Positions 9,500 through 17,759 of a DNA stretch of 64,000 nt are shown one piece after another. The stretch is from Flammeovirga aprica JL-4 (GTDB lineage Bacteria; Bacteroidota; Bacteroidia; Cytophagales; Flammeovirgaceae): contig NZ_JABANE010000019.1 of NCBI RefSeq assembly GCF_012844305.1, forward strand, positions 1-64,000. The letters are read 5' to 3'. The first letter of the stretch is position 1; each line of letters begins with the position of its first letter. Position numbers and translations under genes: made by a program. The notes under the pieces are model-generated. The model was not told where the DNA came from. It was given only the letters and a program-made list of their open reading frames with translations, and made no database searches.

Positions 9500-10489
9500 A
9501 TGATCATTCAACCTTTTAAGGAAGGTTCCAAAATATATTACGCAGATACATGCCAAAGTTTGGTCAATGCAGGGGAAAGAAAAAAGATTAAATACAATGC
9601 ACTCTCTAAATTTACCTACCCTGGAAAACGACTGCCCGATGATGTGACGGGGTTAAACTCCGTAGGGTATTGGGATGGTAATGGCGAGCAAGATTGGGGA
9701 TTGGATTGGCATAGAAACGAGGGAATTGAAATTCACTTTTTAGAAAGAGGCAATATGCCTTACAGCTTGAAAGATTGTGATTTACAGCTTACTGCTAACG
9801 ATATGACAATCTCTAGGCCGTGGCAATCACATAAGGTCGGAAACCCTCATGTGGGTGCAGGCAAAATGTATTGGCTTATTTTGGATGTGGGAGTTAGAAA
9901 ACCGCATCAAGAATGGACTTGGCCGGATTGGATTGTTTTGACTGAAAATGATTTGAATAGACTTACCGTATTTCTTCGTCAAAACGAACAACCGCTTTTT
10001 AAAGGCAATACACAAATCAGAAACTGTTTTATAAAATTCGGACAATTGATCAACTCTGACATCGACGGCAGTAACGCTTCCAAATTACGTCATACCGTCA
10101 ACGAATTACTTTTATTATTACTAGATTTATTCGATGCTGGAAGCGTAAAGCTTCATCCTGAATTGACCGATAGCCAAAGAAGCGTTCAGCTTTTCATCAA
10201 TGAACTTCAAGAAACCGCACACGACCCTTGGACTACCAACGAAATGGCATTGGCAACCGGACTTGGCGTAACTCGCTTCACTGAAATGTTCAAGGAAATT
10301 ACCAACCAAACTCCGATAAAATATTTGACTGATCTCAGGCTCAAATTGGCTAAAAAATGCCTAAAGGAACAGCCGGATAAAACAATCACCGAAATAGCCT
10401 ATTTCTGTGGTTTCACATCAGGACGATATTTCTCTACTCTATTCAAGAAAAATTATCATTTGACGCCTAATGAGTATAGGAGAGGGTGA
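9500..10489 (+). CDS. AraC-family transcriptional regulator
   Basis: The 329-residue protein has an N-terminal sensory part with cupin-like strands (WHRNEGIEIHFLERG; SRPWQSHKVG) and a C-terminal AraC double helix-turn-helix at about 230-329. The signature is readable as ITEIAYFCGFTSGRYFSTLFKK followed by TPNEYRRG; note that the family usually has GF-S/D--YFSR-FKK. Cytoplasmic, probably binding a sugar-related ligand and acting on the divergent DUF1080/ThuA operon, from which it is separated by 99 bases holding both promoters. A terminator hairpin follows 16 bases after the stop. Confidence 0.93.
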   Translation: MIIQPFKEGSKIYYADTCQSLVNAGERKKIKYNALSKFTYPGKRLPDDVTGLNSVGYWDGNGEQDWGLDWHRNEGIEIHFLERGNMPYSLKDCDLQLTANDMTISRPWQSHKVGNPHVGAGKMYWLILDVGVRKPHQEWTWPDWIVLTENDLNRLTVFLRQNEQPLFKGNTQIRNCFIKFGQLINSDIDGSNASKLRHTVNELLLLLLDLFDAGSVKLHPELTDSQRSVQLFINELQETAHDPWTTNEMALATGLGVTRFTEMFKEITNQTPIKYLTDLRLKLAKKCLKEQPDKTITEIAYFCGFTSGRYFSTLFKKNYHLTPNEYRRG

Positions 10490-10505
10490 TTAGATAAAAG
10501 AAAAA

Positions 10506-10530
10506 CCGAGACATTGTGGGAATGTTTCGG
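10506..10530. terminator. Terminator between the AraC gene and the LprI-like gene
   Basis: The 10-bp stem CCGAGACATT / AATGTTTCGG contains one G-U pair and a GTGGG loop. A run of A lies on its left and a weak T-rich tract on its right, so it can serve both convergent genes. It is nearly the same sequence as the hairpin at 6817. Confidence 0.7.
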
Positions 10531-10557
10531 CTTGTCTTAACCATTGATACTTCACTA

Positions 10558-11130
10558 TTATATACCTTCAGTCCTCATATAATAATTTTCCATATAATCA
10601 TAAAAGTCTTTCAACCTTTTTAAGGTTAAATCTGATTTCATAAAATTATGTGTATCTAACCATATAGTACCAATGAAAAGAGTATTTGGATCATAAAGAT
10701 TAATATTTGACATAGTTTCTTTCTCAATATCTCTAAATTTTATCCATGCTCTCTGTGATTTTTTTAAGCTTTCTTTTTGATATGATTCAGGGAGCATAGC
10801 CATCAACTTGTTATAATACTTATTCAATAGTAAATCATATTCCGCTTCAAGAATAGTTGTTGCTCTATTACTCCTTCTAGGATATTCTTCTTCGGCAATC
10901 AATTTTTTAAGTAATTGATCAACTAAATATATATCTAATTCATATTCTGCTTGAATCTTATGACGATTACTTGTCGATAAATTCAATACTCTTAAAAGTG
11001 CTCTTGCTTCTGAACTATTTCTTATCTGTACTTTTAAATAATTGATGTGGCTTTCACTCAAATCTTGTGCATTAGATACCAATCCAATAAAATTTATCAA
11101 AATGGCGATTAACCAATGTTTTCCCCTCAT
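10558..11130 (-). CDS. Secreted LprI-like (DUF1311) protein
   Basis: The 190-residue protein has a signal peptide (hydrophobic 7-19, ending NAQ) and, around residues 95-135, the pattern of the LprI N-terminal domain: a LEAEYDLLLNKYY stretch, then LPESYQKESLKKSQ followed by RAWIKFRDIE. LprI of Mycobacterium is a lysozyme inhibitor, but most members have no known role and the domain alone does not prove inhibition. It is the last gene of a tight operon, 8 bases after the VWA-like gene, and was probably made with it and the PLD/transmembrane protein as one functional set. Confidence 0.65.
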   Translation of the reverse strand: MRGKHWLIAILINFIGLVSNAQDLSESHINYLKVQIRNSSEARALLRVLNLSTSNRHKIQAEYELDIYLVDQLLKKLIAEEEYPRRSNRATTILEAEYDLLLNKYYNKLMAMLPESYQKESLKKSQRAWIKFRDIEKETMSNINLYDPNTLFIGTIWLDTHNFMKSDLTLKRLKDFYDYMENYYMRTEGI

Positions 11131-11138
11131 GACATTTT

Positions 11139-12101
11139 TTATTGTAAGTAATCTTCAAACAACACCTTATATCTATTCAAATCATTTTGTATTGGAACAA
11201 GATGATAATCTTTACAGCCTGATTTTTCTAGAAAATCACTCCAGAATAATTTCAATATTTCCATGTCTGTAGGATTCTTTGTTGCAATACCATTTGCATT
11301 GATAGACCTATCATACATTTCTGCCACAATAACTTTACAATCAGCCAAGACAGGATTTTTTACAGGTTCTATGCCGTAACCATTTTTCTTAAAAAATTCT
11401 TTCATGCTTAATGATTTATCCGTTCTATTCAAGAAAGCGTTCCTAAAGTTATTGACCATTTTATTTGTTAAATAAGGGGCTGATTTCTTTTTGGTGTCAC
11501 AATAGCCTGTTTCAATGTACCCATCAGTAAAGATTATGAAAATATTTTTAGATTGATCTTCAATAAATTTACTTTTCATAGGATTAGTAAGTTTAAAATC
11601 ATGCTTATCAACTCCATTTTGTAGAAATTGCCACATATCTGCCCCTGCCTGATTTTTTAAAGCTATATCATTCATTTTTTGATAAGCATTTAGAAAATTC
11701 TTCTTCGCATCATTTATCGTATATGTCGCATTCCCATTTAAAAACTCAATTCTTTGTGCTTGACTTTTATCAAACTCTCCAAGATCTATAATCATAGAAT
11801 TATTTAGGTCTGTAAAAAGTGATGTATTATTAATCGCTTTAACTGATATCCTATCTTTTTGATTTTTATTCCTATTTCCACTCTTATATAATCCTTTTGG
11901 TAAACCATTTTGATCAGTGTATGCAAAAATATCCAATATGACCGATACTATTTCTGTATCAGTATAAGGCTTTTTATGAATACTTGGATCAATTCGATTA
12001 GAAAGATCAGGAACAATTAATATGTTGTAATTTTCTTCTATTTTTTGTGCTTGGCTAATAAAAGGTAACACAAGAAACATAAACAATAAGATCTTTTTCA
12101 T
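11139..12101 (-). CDS. Secreted protein with a VWA-like fold
   Basis: The 320-residue protein has a signal peptide (1-18, ending SQAQ). The mature part opens with a hydrophobic strand and a metal-site-like motif, IVPDLSNRID, with Asp32 and Ser34 in the DxSxS positions but Arg36 instead of the third Ser. A second buried strand, NIFIIFTDG (187-194), carries the Asp seen in the later VWA metal-binding loop. I therefore call it VWA-like rather than a confirmed member. It sits 5 bases downstream of the PLD/transmembrane gene and 8 upstream of the LprI-like gene. The mature protein would be periplasmic, facing the periplasmic side of that membrane protein. No function is assigned. Confidence 0.5.
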   Translation of the reverse strand: MKKILLFMFLVLPFISQAQKIEENYNILIVPDLSNRIDPSIHKKPYTDTEIVSVILDIFAYTDQNGLPKGLYKSGNRNKNQKDRISVKAINNTSLFTDLNNSMIIDLGEFDKSQAQRIEFLNGNATYTINDAKKNFLNAYQKMNDIALKNQAGADMWQFLQNGVDKHDFKLTNPMKSKFIEDQSKNIFIIFTDGYIETGYCDTKKKSAPYLTNKMVNNFRNAFLNRTDKSLSMKEFFKKNGYGIEPVKNPVLADCKVIVAEMYDRSINANGIATKNPTDMEILKLFWSDFLEKSGCKDYHLVPIQNDLNRYKVLFEDYLQ

Positions 12102-12106
12102 TTTGA

Positions 12107-14095
12107 TTAGTAGGTAAGGTTAAATTCACTTGTTAAATCGTTATTTTTTGCAGTAAGCCACTTTTCTGTTACTTCATCTAAATCAGCTGTTTTTTCTTTA
12201 GCGATCTTTTCTGAATAAACATCTTTAAGAAACTTGTTCCATCCTGCTTTTAGCATTCCAAAACGATGTTTTAATGAAGAAATAGACACAGGTAAATGTT
12301 CCCTTTCAAGAAAGTGAAGAATTGCCTCTTTTCTGTCTGACACTTTTTTAATTCTGAGTTTCTTTAACTCTTCTAATTTCGTTTTTTTAGAAATGAAAGT
12401 CTTAGGGATAAAGTCATACTCTTCCTCAAGAATCGATTTTTCACTTTTTGAAACCAACAATGATTGATGTAACGCTGAATATTTATCTTCTTCTGCCTCT
12501 AAATCTTTTTCTAAACCTTCTAACTTCTCCTCTTGCTTATTTCTCTTATTTTCTTCCAGCTTACTTGCCTGCTTTTTGTGAGATATTTCTGGAGTGATCG
12601 TTTGATATAAGAAACCCCACAACAATGCAGACATAAAGCCCATAAAAATCACAAACCAAAAGTGAGAGTCAACAATACAATACACAAAAATATCTATAAA
12701 ATCTTCAGGCCATTTTTGAACTGTATCACCATTCATATAATTTACTATATGCATTGTTTTAGCTATTTGGTAAGCCATTAACACATCAATTATAAACACA
12801 AAAGCAAGTGTAAAGTATTTTTGAAAACCTTTTAAACTTTCAAATAAATAAGCGGCTGTCATAGGTAAAAAAGGAAATAAGCTTATAATAACAAAAGCCA
12901 TAAACCCTTTTTCAATTGCATCTGGAAAAGCATTAATATTAAATACAGAAATATTAGCATTACCTCCCATATCAATTGCTACTTGTGCATCTGCTAAACC
13001 ATGAACAATCGTATATAATGTAGATCCATAAAAGACCCACATATAAATCGATGTCAAAATCAATAAACAAATTGGAATAATCAGTTTCTTTTGAAATTTA
13101 AACTTTTTTGACTCAATCTCAATAATAGATTCTTCAAGCCCCTCTATCTTATCTTTTGTTTGTTCTATCCTCTTTTCAATCAAAGGAACTTTTTCTTCCT
13201 TAATCTGATCTTGAGAACCAATTAATGTCTTTATCTCTCCGTCCTTTTCTGTAATTTTTCTTTTTACAGAATTTTCTGTTGCAACTTTTTCTACTTCGAG
13301 TTCATTGAGTTTTCCATCAATCTCTTCAGTAATATAATTTATTGTGAAGTTTGTTCGCTCTTCAATTTTATGTCTAAACTTATCCTTTAAACCAGTATCT
13401 GTCTGTGTATCATTCAATAATTTTGAATACAACACATCTAGTTCTTCTTTGATAATTTGAGGATCTCCATGGTTTTCTTCTGCTCTTTTATAACCAAGGT
13501 TAAAGAGTTCCTCCTCATCGATTTCTTTGACTTGGCTGTTAATAAATAAATTCCATTCAAAGTCTAAATCTTTAATGTCTTCCTCAAATTTATCAGTTTT
13601 AGGTTGCTGTATTACAATTTCCTCTTTCGCTGAAATAGGTTCAGTAACCTCTATATTTTCATTTAAAGTTTTCACCTCCTCTAATAAATTATAAAATTGT
13701 TTTTTGTAATCTTCAATTAATTGATCATCCTCTCTGATGACCATAATATTTTCATTATTATTTTTTGATGCATTAACGGTCCAGTTATAAGAGCCATTGA
13801 TGAGTATTTTAGAATCAATCACACAAAACTTATGGTGCATTATTCCATAATCTCTTCCGATTTTTGTGATGTTTGCACCAATATTAGATAACTTATCAAA
13901 GTCTAACCTTTTGTTATCTTCGTTGTCTGCAATTATCAACTGTAGTTTCACACCACTGTTAACTTTCTTCTCAAGAGCTTCATAAATTATAGGATCTGTG
14001 AACCAGGCAACGGCGATGAGTATTTCATCTTTTGCCTCGGATAAAGTAGCAACTATATTTTCTCTGATATCAGAGAAATATGACTTAGTATTCAT
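12107..14095 (-). CDS. PLD-like domain with four membrane segments and long coiled coils
   Basis: The 662-residue protein begins with a phospholipase D-like domain (about 1-130) that has one HKD motif: His87, Lys89 and Asp94, followed by GSYNWT at 101-106, as in Nuc/mitoPLD-type nucleases and lipid hydrolases, which act as dimers. A charged linker and coiled coil follow (about 235-330), then four predicted membrane segments (about 337-357, 396-416, 427-446, 477-500), a second coiled coil (505-590) and a basic C-terminal region. With no signal peptide, the PLD domain should face the cytoplasm. The substrate (DNA, RNA or phospholipid) cannot be told. It heads a three-gene operon and follows the kinase-like gene by 140 bases. 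I do not know this domain combination. Confidence 0.7.
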   Translation of the reverse strand: MNTKSYFSDIRENIVATLSEAKDEILIAVAWFTDPIIYEALEKKVNSGVKLQLIIADNEDNKRLDFDKLSNIGANITKIGRDYGIMHHKFCVIDSKILINGSYNWTVNASKNNNENIMVIREDDQLIEDYKKQFYNLLEEVKTLNENIEVTEPISAKEEIVIQQPKTDKFEEDIKDLDFEWNLFINSQVKEIDEEELFNLGYKRAEENHGDPQIIKEELDVLYSKLLNDTQTDTGLKDKFRHKIEERTNFTINYITEEIDGKLNELEVEKVATENSVKRKITEKDGEIKTLIGSQDQIKEEKVPLIEKRIEQTKDKIEGLEESIIEIESKKFKFQKKLIIPICLLILTSIYMWVFYGSTLYTIVHGLADAQVAIDMGGNANISVFNINAFPDAIEKGFMAFVIISLFPFLPMTAAYLFESLKGFQKYFTLAFVFIIDVLMAYQIAKTMHIVNYMNGDTVQKWPEDFIDIFVYCIVDSHFWFVIFMGFMSALLWGFLYQTITPEISHKKQASKLEENKRNKQEEKLEGLEKDLEAEEDKYSALHQSLLVSKSEKSILEEEYDFIPKTFISKKTKLEELKKLRIKKVSDRKEAILHFLEREHLPVSISSLKHRFGMLKAGWNKFLKDVYSEKIAKEKTADLDEVTEKWLTAKNNDLTSEFNLTY

Positions 14096-14235
14096 TGTTA
14101 TATATTTAGATAATTAGATCTCAATCAATATTTTTAAGGGAATTTCACCTTTACAAACAAAAGTGAAATTGGAGTGACAATACCCTATCAAAAACTGTTT
14201 TGTTAAAAACTATTTAGAGTTTATTATTATTCTAA

Positions 14236-15600
14236 TCACACATCATACCCATAAACCACCTCACCTTCCAGCAAAGCAACATCCGTCATCAACCCCAAAG
14301 AAGCTAAAGAACGTTGGTCCACTTTATTAATCGGATAATCCTTTAATAGCATGGATAATTCCGATTTCAGCTCTTCTACTGAGTTAAATCTGTCGTTTTT
14401 ATCAAAAGCGAGGCAACGCTCCAAGAAGGCTCTCCACTTCGTTTTGCTTTCGGTTCCATCCTGAAATATTTTAGATTTCGGAGAGATGAAAACATGGGGA
14501 TCATCTAATAGGATTTGATGCCGTACTCTGCCTTTTGTATCGGGGATGTAGTAATCAGAAGTTTTGCCGTATTGCTGTGCACCTATGTAATTGAGGATGA
14601 CTAAGCCGATAAAATAGATGTCTGTTCTTTCGTCTAACTCGGCTAAAAGCAATTGTTCGGGGGCGAAATATTTGTCGTATTTTGATGGGGAGATCGCTCC
14701 TTTATTCAAACCTAGACTATCTTTTAGGGTCCATTGATTCTCTATGAAATCGATACAACCGGCATAAAAGTTACCATGTATTTTTCCTGATTGATGTGAT
14801 GCTGATAGGAGATCAATACCTTGAAATAATACTTCAAAGAATGAGGTTGAATTTAGGTTGATATGGAATTGGAGGGAGTCATCAGAGTACGAATTATAGA
14901 TCGCTGTAGCATACTTGTTCGTTAATGAGATGTATGCTGGATCTGTGATTTTTCCTTTGTGGCTAACGTCTTTCCCTTTTACTGAGTACTCCAATTGTAA
15001 AGGCTGAATATCAGATATTGCCTCTAGCAGTTTCAAGTAATGATACAGTCCGTCTTTTTTGGATACTTTGATAAATGTACCGGTCTCTAAGTGAATGCCA
15101 AGGTATTCCGATTTGTGATAGTCGTTCCGTAAGTCTATGATTTCATCTTCTGCATAAGCGGAAAAATTTGGATTCATCTGAAATTGAATACCGCTGTCAT
15201 AACTTCTACTTGATCCACCACTATTGATTTGATTATAAAAACTTGCTTTTGGACAAAATGCCTCAAGCACTGTGGCTATAGAAATGAGATTTTCGTTGAA
15301 AGGGGAAGAAGTGACAAAATACTTTCCGGCTAAAGGCGTCTCTTCGACGGTAAATACTTTCTCTCTCAAAAGTACTTCCTGTAGTCTTTTGCCTATTACG
15401 TTGAGTTGATCGTTTTCATCTTCATTCAGATCACCTCTGTATTTGTATATTTCGTCTTTTAGAAGATCTACTTTGACCTGAAGAATATTTAAATACTCTT
15501 TCTGACCTAAAGCATTCTCTCTAAAAGGAATAAATAGGTTGTTGTTGTATTTCAAGATGTCACGATATGTTTTGACATCTGAGGGTAAAATTTCTTGCAT
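14236..15600 (-). CDS. Degenerate protein kinase-like (pseudokinase) protein
   Basis: The C-terminal half of this 454-residue protein reads like the C-lobe of a Ser/Thr protein kinase: HGNFYAGCIDF at 275-285 in place of HRDxKPxNI, KDSLGL at 293-298 where DFG is expected, APE at 313-315, the DIYFIGLVI helix with Asp327, and CLAFDKNDR with Arg404 of subdomain XI. The catalytic Asp, Lys and Asn of the HRD loop are replaced by Asn277, Tyr279 and Cys282, so phosphotransfer is unlikely. The N-terminal 160 residues are unrecognised. No signal peptide or membrane segment, so cytoplasmic. It lies upstream of, and may be expressed with, the PLD/transmembrane operon. It could act as a scaffold or sensor. 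Confidence 0.6.
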   Translation of the reverse strand: MQEILPSDVKTYRDILKYNNNLFIPFRENALGQKEYLNILQVKVDLLKDEIYKYRGDLNEDENDQLNVIGKRLQEVLLREKVFTVEETPLAGKYFVTSSPFNENLISIATVLEAFCPKASFYNQINSGGSSRSYDSGIQFQMNPNFSAYAEDEIIDLRNDYHKSEYLGIHLETGTFIKVSKKDGLYHYLKLLEAISDIQPLQLEYSVKGKDVSHKGKITDPAYISLTNKYATAIYNSYSDDSLQFHINLNSTSFFEVLFQGIDLLSASHQSGKIHGNFYAGCIDFIENQWTLKDSLGLNKGAISPSKYDKYFAPEQLLLAELDERTDIYFIGLVILNYIGAQQYGKTSDYYIPDTKGRVRHQILLDDPHVFISPKSKIFQDGTESKTKWRAFLERCLAFDKNDRFNSVEELKSELSMLLKDYPINKVDQRSLASLGLMTDVALLEGEVVYGYDV

Positions 15601-15865
15601 TGTAAAGTCAATTCTAGAGACTTACTTGAAGTCTTTTCTGATCATTATTAATTATAATAAATCTCGCTAATGTATGTGATAGATTTTTTATACGAGAGAT
15701 ACACTATTAAGTGTGCAAGAAATCGTTCAAAACCCTATTATTTATAATAAAATAATCAATCGATCGAATAATCAAGAGAGATTTGAATAATGTTATATTA
15801 CATTGAATAAAAATCTTGAATAGGAATCTACATCTAGAAAATTAGTGATGCTGTAAAACAAAAAA
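15601..15865. other. Intergenic region upstream of the kinase-like gene
   Basis: AT-rich, without a gene. A small stem AGACT / AGTCT (15617-15633) lies just upstream of the kinase-like start. I see no clear TAnnTTTG promoter element. Confidence 0.5.
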
Positions 15866-15889
15866 CCGAAACACATCTCTGCATTTCGG
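15866..15889 (-). terminator. Terminator of the DUF2147 gene
   Basis: A short stem CCGAAA / TTTCGG has a 12-base loop. On its left is a run of A (U-tract for the minus strand). It is related in sequence to the hairpins at 6817 and 10506. Confidence 0.55.
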
Positions 15890-15916
15890 CTTCCAATTAT
15901 CTTTTGTCTTTATCCT

Positions 15917-16270
15917 TTATTTCCGATCCCACTCCATTGTCCTGCTTACAAAACCAAGGGATGCTTTCACTTCCATAATATCACCGTCGGGTTTAAATTT
16001 CGCTTCCAGCCATTTATCCAGCTTTATAGCATAGATTTCTCCTTCAAAACCATTTTTTGTTGGTTTAATATCTCTAATTACTTTTTTGCCGACGATATCT
16101 GCTTCACTTTCTGTAGATATTACAAATCCTTCGAAAATGCTATCTGCTTTTTTGATGGTGACAATTGTGCCGTCTTTCTTCATATCCCAAGTACCTTCTA
16201 TATCAGTTTGAGCAAAGGCTGTGATTGAAGTAATTAAGATGAATAATAGTAAGGAAATGAACTTTTTCAT
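15917..16270 (-). CDS. Secreted DUF2147-like protein
   Basis: Starting at the ATG whose first base is 16270 gives 117 residues beginning MKKFISLLLF and a clear signal peptide ending AFAQ. An upstream in-frame start would add 19 residues before it and spoil the signal, so I reject it. The mature part has GTWDMKKDGTIVTIKK, an EGFVISTE strand and a final WDRK, the outline of DUF2147, a small beta-barrel family of unknown function found in the periplasm. It is transcribed alone. Confidence 0.7.
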   Translation of the reverse strand: MKKFISLLLFILITSITAFAQTDIEGTWDMKKDGTIVTIKKADSIFEGFVISTESEADIVGKKVIRDIKPTKNGFEGEIYAIKLDKWLEAKFKPDGDIMEVKASLGFVSRTMEWDRK

Positions 16271-16413
16271 TGCGGATAAGATTTGGTATTGAAATAAGGT
16301 TTGTAACGTAATGTACCAATTCATCAAGAGTCTGTTTCACTCTTTAATGAAATTTATGATTACAAAGCAGGAATCTGAGATGAAATTCTTAAATTGACTA
16401 AAAACTATTTCTT

Positions 16414-17199
16414 ATGATACAACATTATAACAGCGTAGACCAAAAACTACATCAATTATCTCAAATTATTGCAAAATTCAACCGCACTTTTGTTCCCAAA
16501 AAAGAGGATGACAGTCACACCAACCTTCAGTATGATTGTATTGGGAACAGAATATTAGGCCGTTGGTTTGATACGGAAAAGGGGAAAGTGATAATAGGTT
16601 TTCATCTTGATTCTCTTACATTTCTCGTGTATGATTCACAATGGAAAGTGATATTTGAAAATAAGGCTATTGGTAAAAATCAGGTGGAAATAGAACACTC
16701 TTTTAAGCCATTTTGTGATCAGTACCATCTTAATTTTGAAGCTTTTCAACAGATATTACATTTTGATATCACAGCGTATTCATTCTTGAATGAAAAATAT
16801 GAACCACTCCATCATAAAGGTATTGAAGACTGGAAAAAATGGAGAAAAATTGCTTTTAATGTATGTGGGGAATTATTAGAAAACCTTCAACTGAAAAGTG
16901 AAATCAGAATATGGCCCCACCATTTTGATACTGGCATTTATACGGAGGTAAATGAAAATATAGGAATTGGTTTTGGATTAGCAATGAAAGACACTGTTTG
17001 CAATGCCCCTTATTTTTACTTTTCGGCTTACGGGCTGAATGGATATTCTATTAATTATGATTTACTTACTCCTCTCCAAGTAGGAAGATGGAAAAACTTA
17101 CCTAATTGGAAAGGAGCCGTTTTAGAAATTGAAACTGCTTCAGAAAATGATATTTACAGATTCATTAATGAGGTCAGGCCAATTTACCTTAATGTCTAA
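16414..17199 (+). CDS. Protein of unknown function, possibly DUF5996-like
   Basis: The 261-residue protein has no signal peptide or membrane segment. The C-terminal half contains IRIWPHHFDTGIY, GIGFGLA and APYFYFSAYG, a pattern I associate with DUF5996 proteins, but I cannot confirm it. The N-terminal half is an ordinary alpha/beta sequence with paired Trp residues (DWKKWRK near 140). Its stop codon overlaps the end of the convergent MarR gene by 4 bases. No function can be given. Confidence 0.6.
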   Translation: MIQHYNSVDQKLHQLSQIIAKFNRTFVPKKEDDSHTNLQYDCIGNRILGRWFDTEKGKVIIGFHLDSLTFLVYDSQWKVIFENKAIGKNQVEIEHSFKPFCDQYHLNFEAFQQILHFDITAYSFLNEKYEPLHHKGIEDWKKWRKIAFNVCGELLENLQLKSEIRIWPHHFDTGIYTEVNENIGIGFGLAMKDTVCNAPYFYFSAYGLNGYSINYDLLTPLQVGRWKNLPNWKGAVLEIETASENDIYRFINEVRPIYLNV

Positions 17200-17654
17200 T
17201 ACAGATCTCTTAGCTTATCAATAATTTCACTGCACAGCTTTGCTTCTTCTTCTGAAATATCCTTAAATCGATCCATACTAAACATCTCCTGATTGTCGTC
17301 TATTCCTTTTAATAGTGCCAATCCTTTTTTAGTAATGGATAGATAAACAATTCTTCTGTCCGTCTCACTTCTTTTTCGTTTTACGAATTCTTTTTCCAAT
17401 AATTTGTCAGAAAGTCTAGTAGCGTTCGGTGCCTTATCAATCATCAATGATTTAATGTCATTCATGGTCACCCATTCTTCTTTTGCCCCTCTCAAAATTC
17501 TTAAAACATTAAATTGCTGAGGTGAAATCCCAAAAGGCTTCAAAAAATCTACAAACTGATTCTGAATCCAGTTAGCGGTATATATCATATTGGTGACAAA
17601 CCTGTGTTTCTCACTTGTAAATTTCGTTTTTACAACGTCGTCTATTTTTGCCAT
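17196..17654 (-). CDS. MarR-family transcriptional regulator
   Basis: This 152-residue protein is a typical MarR winged helix: ISPQQFNVLRILRG helix near 42-55, recognition part APNATRLSDKLLEKEFVKR, then the wing RSETDRRIVYLSITKKG. It is cytoplasmic and acts as a dimer on palindromes. It is divergent from the DoxX-like gene, and a near-perfect 28-bp palindrome lies in the 105 bases between them. It most likely represses the DoxX-like gene and itself in response to a small molecule or oxidant. Confidence 0.93.
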   Translation of the reverse strand: MAKIDDVVKTKFTSEKHRFVTNMIYTANWIQNQFVDFLKPFGISPQQFNVLRILRGAKEEWVTMNDIKSLMIDKAPNATRLSDKLLEKEFVKRKRSETDRRIVYLSITKKGLALLKGIDDNQEMFSMDRFKDISEEEAKLCSEIIDKLRDLY

Positions 17655-17692
17655 ATCACACTTTTTTTTACAAATATATAAAAAATAAACTT

Positions 17693-17720
17693 GTAAATAT
17701 TTTCCATGTAAAATATTTAC
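17693..17720. promoter_or_regulatory. Probable MarR operator palindrome
   Basis: GTAAATATTTT at 17693-17703 is mirrored by AAAATATTTAC at 17710-17720 around a CCATGT centre, with only the central pair breaking the symmetry. It lies directly upstream of the -7 element of the DoxX-like gene and 38 bases upstream of the MarR start, well placed to block both promoters. Confidence 0.7.
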
Positions 17721-17722
17721 AT

Positions 17723-17730
17723 TACATTTG
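17723..17730 (+). promoter_or_regulatory. -7 element of the DoxX-like gene promoter
   Basis: TACATTTG is an exact TAnnTTTG match, 30 bases upstream of the ATG at 17760. The -33 region at the proper distance (ATTTTCC) falls inside the operator and is a poor match to TTTG. Confidence 0.55.
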
Positions 17731-17759
17731 TTTTATCACTAAAGAAAACTTTGTTCACT

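Noticed and set aside
14236..15600. Active Ser/Thr kinase
   Set aside because: The catalytic Asp, Lys and Asn positions of the HRD loop are changed, so activity cannot be claimed.
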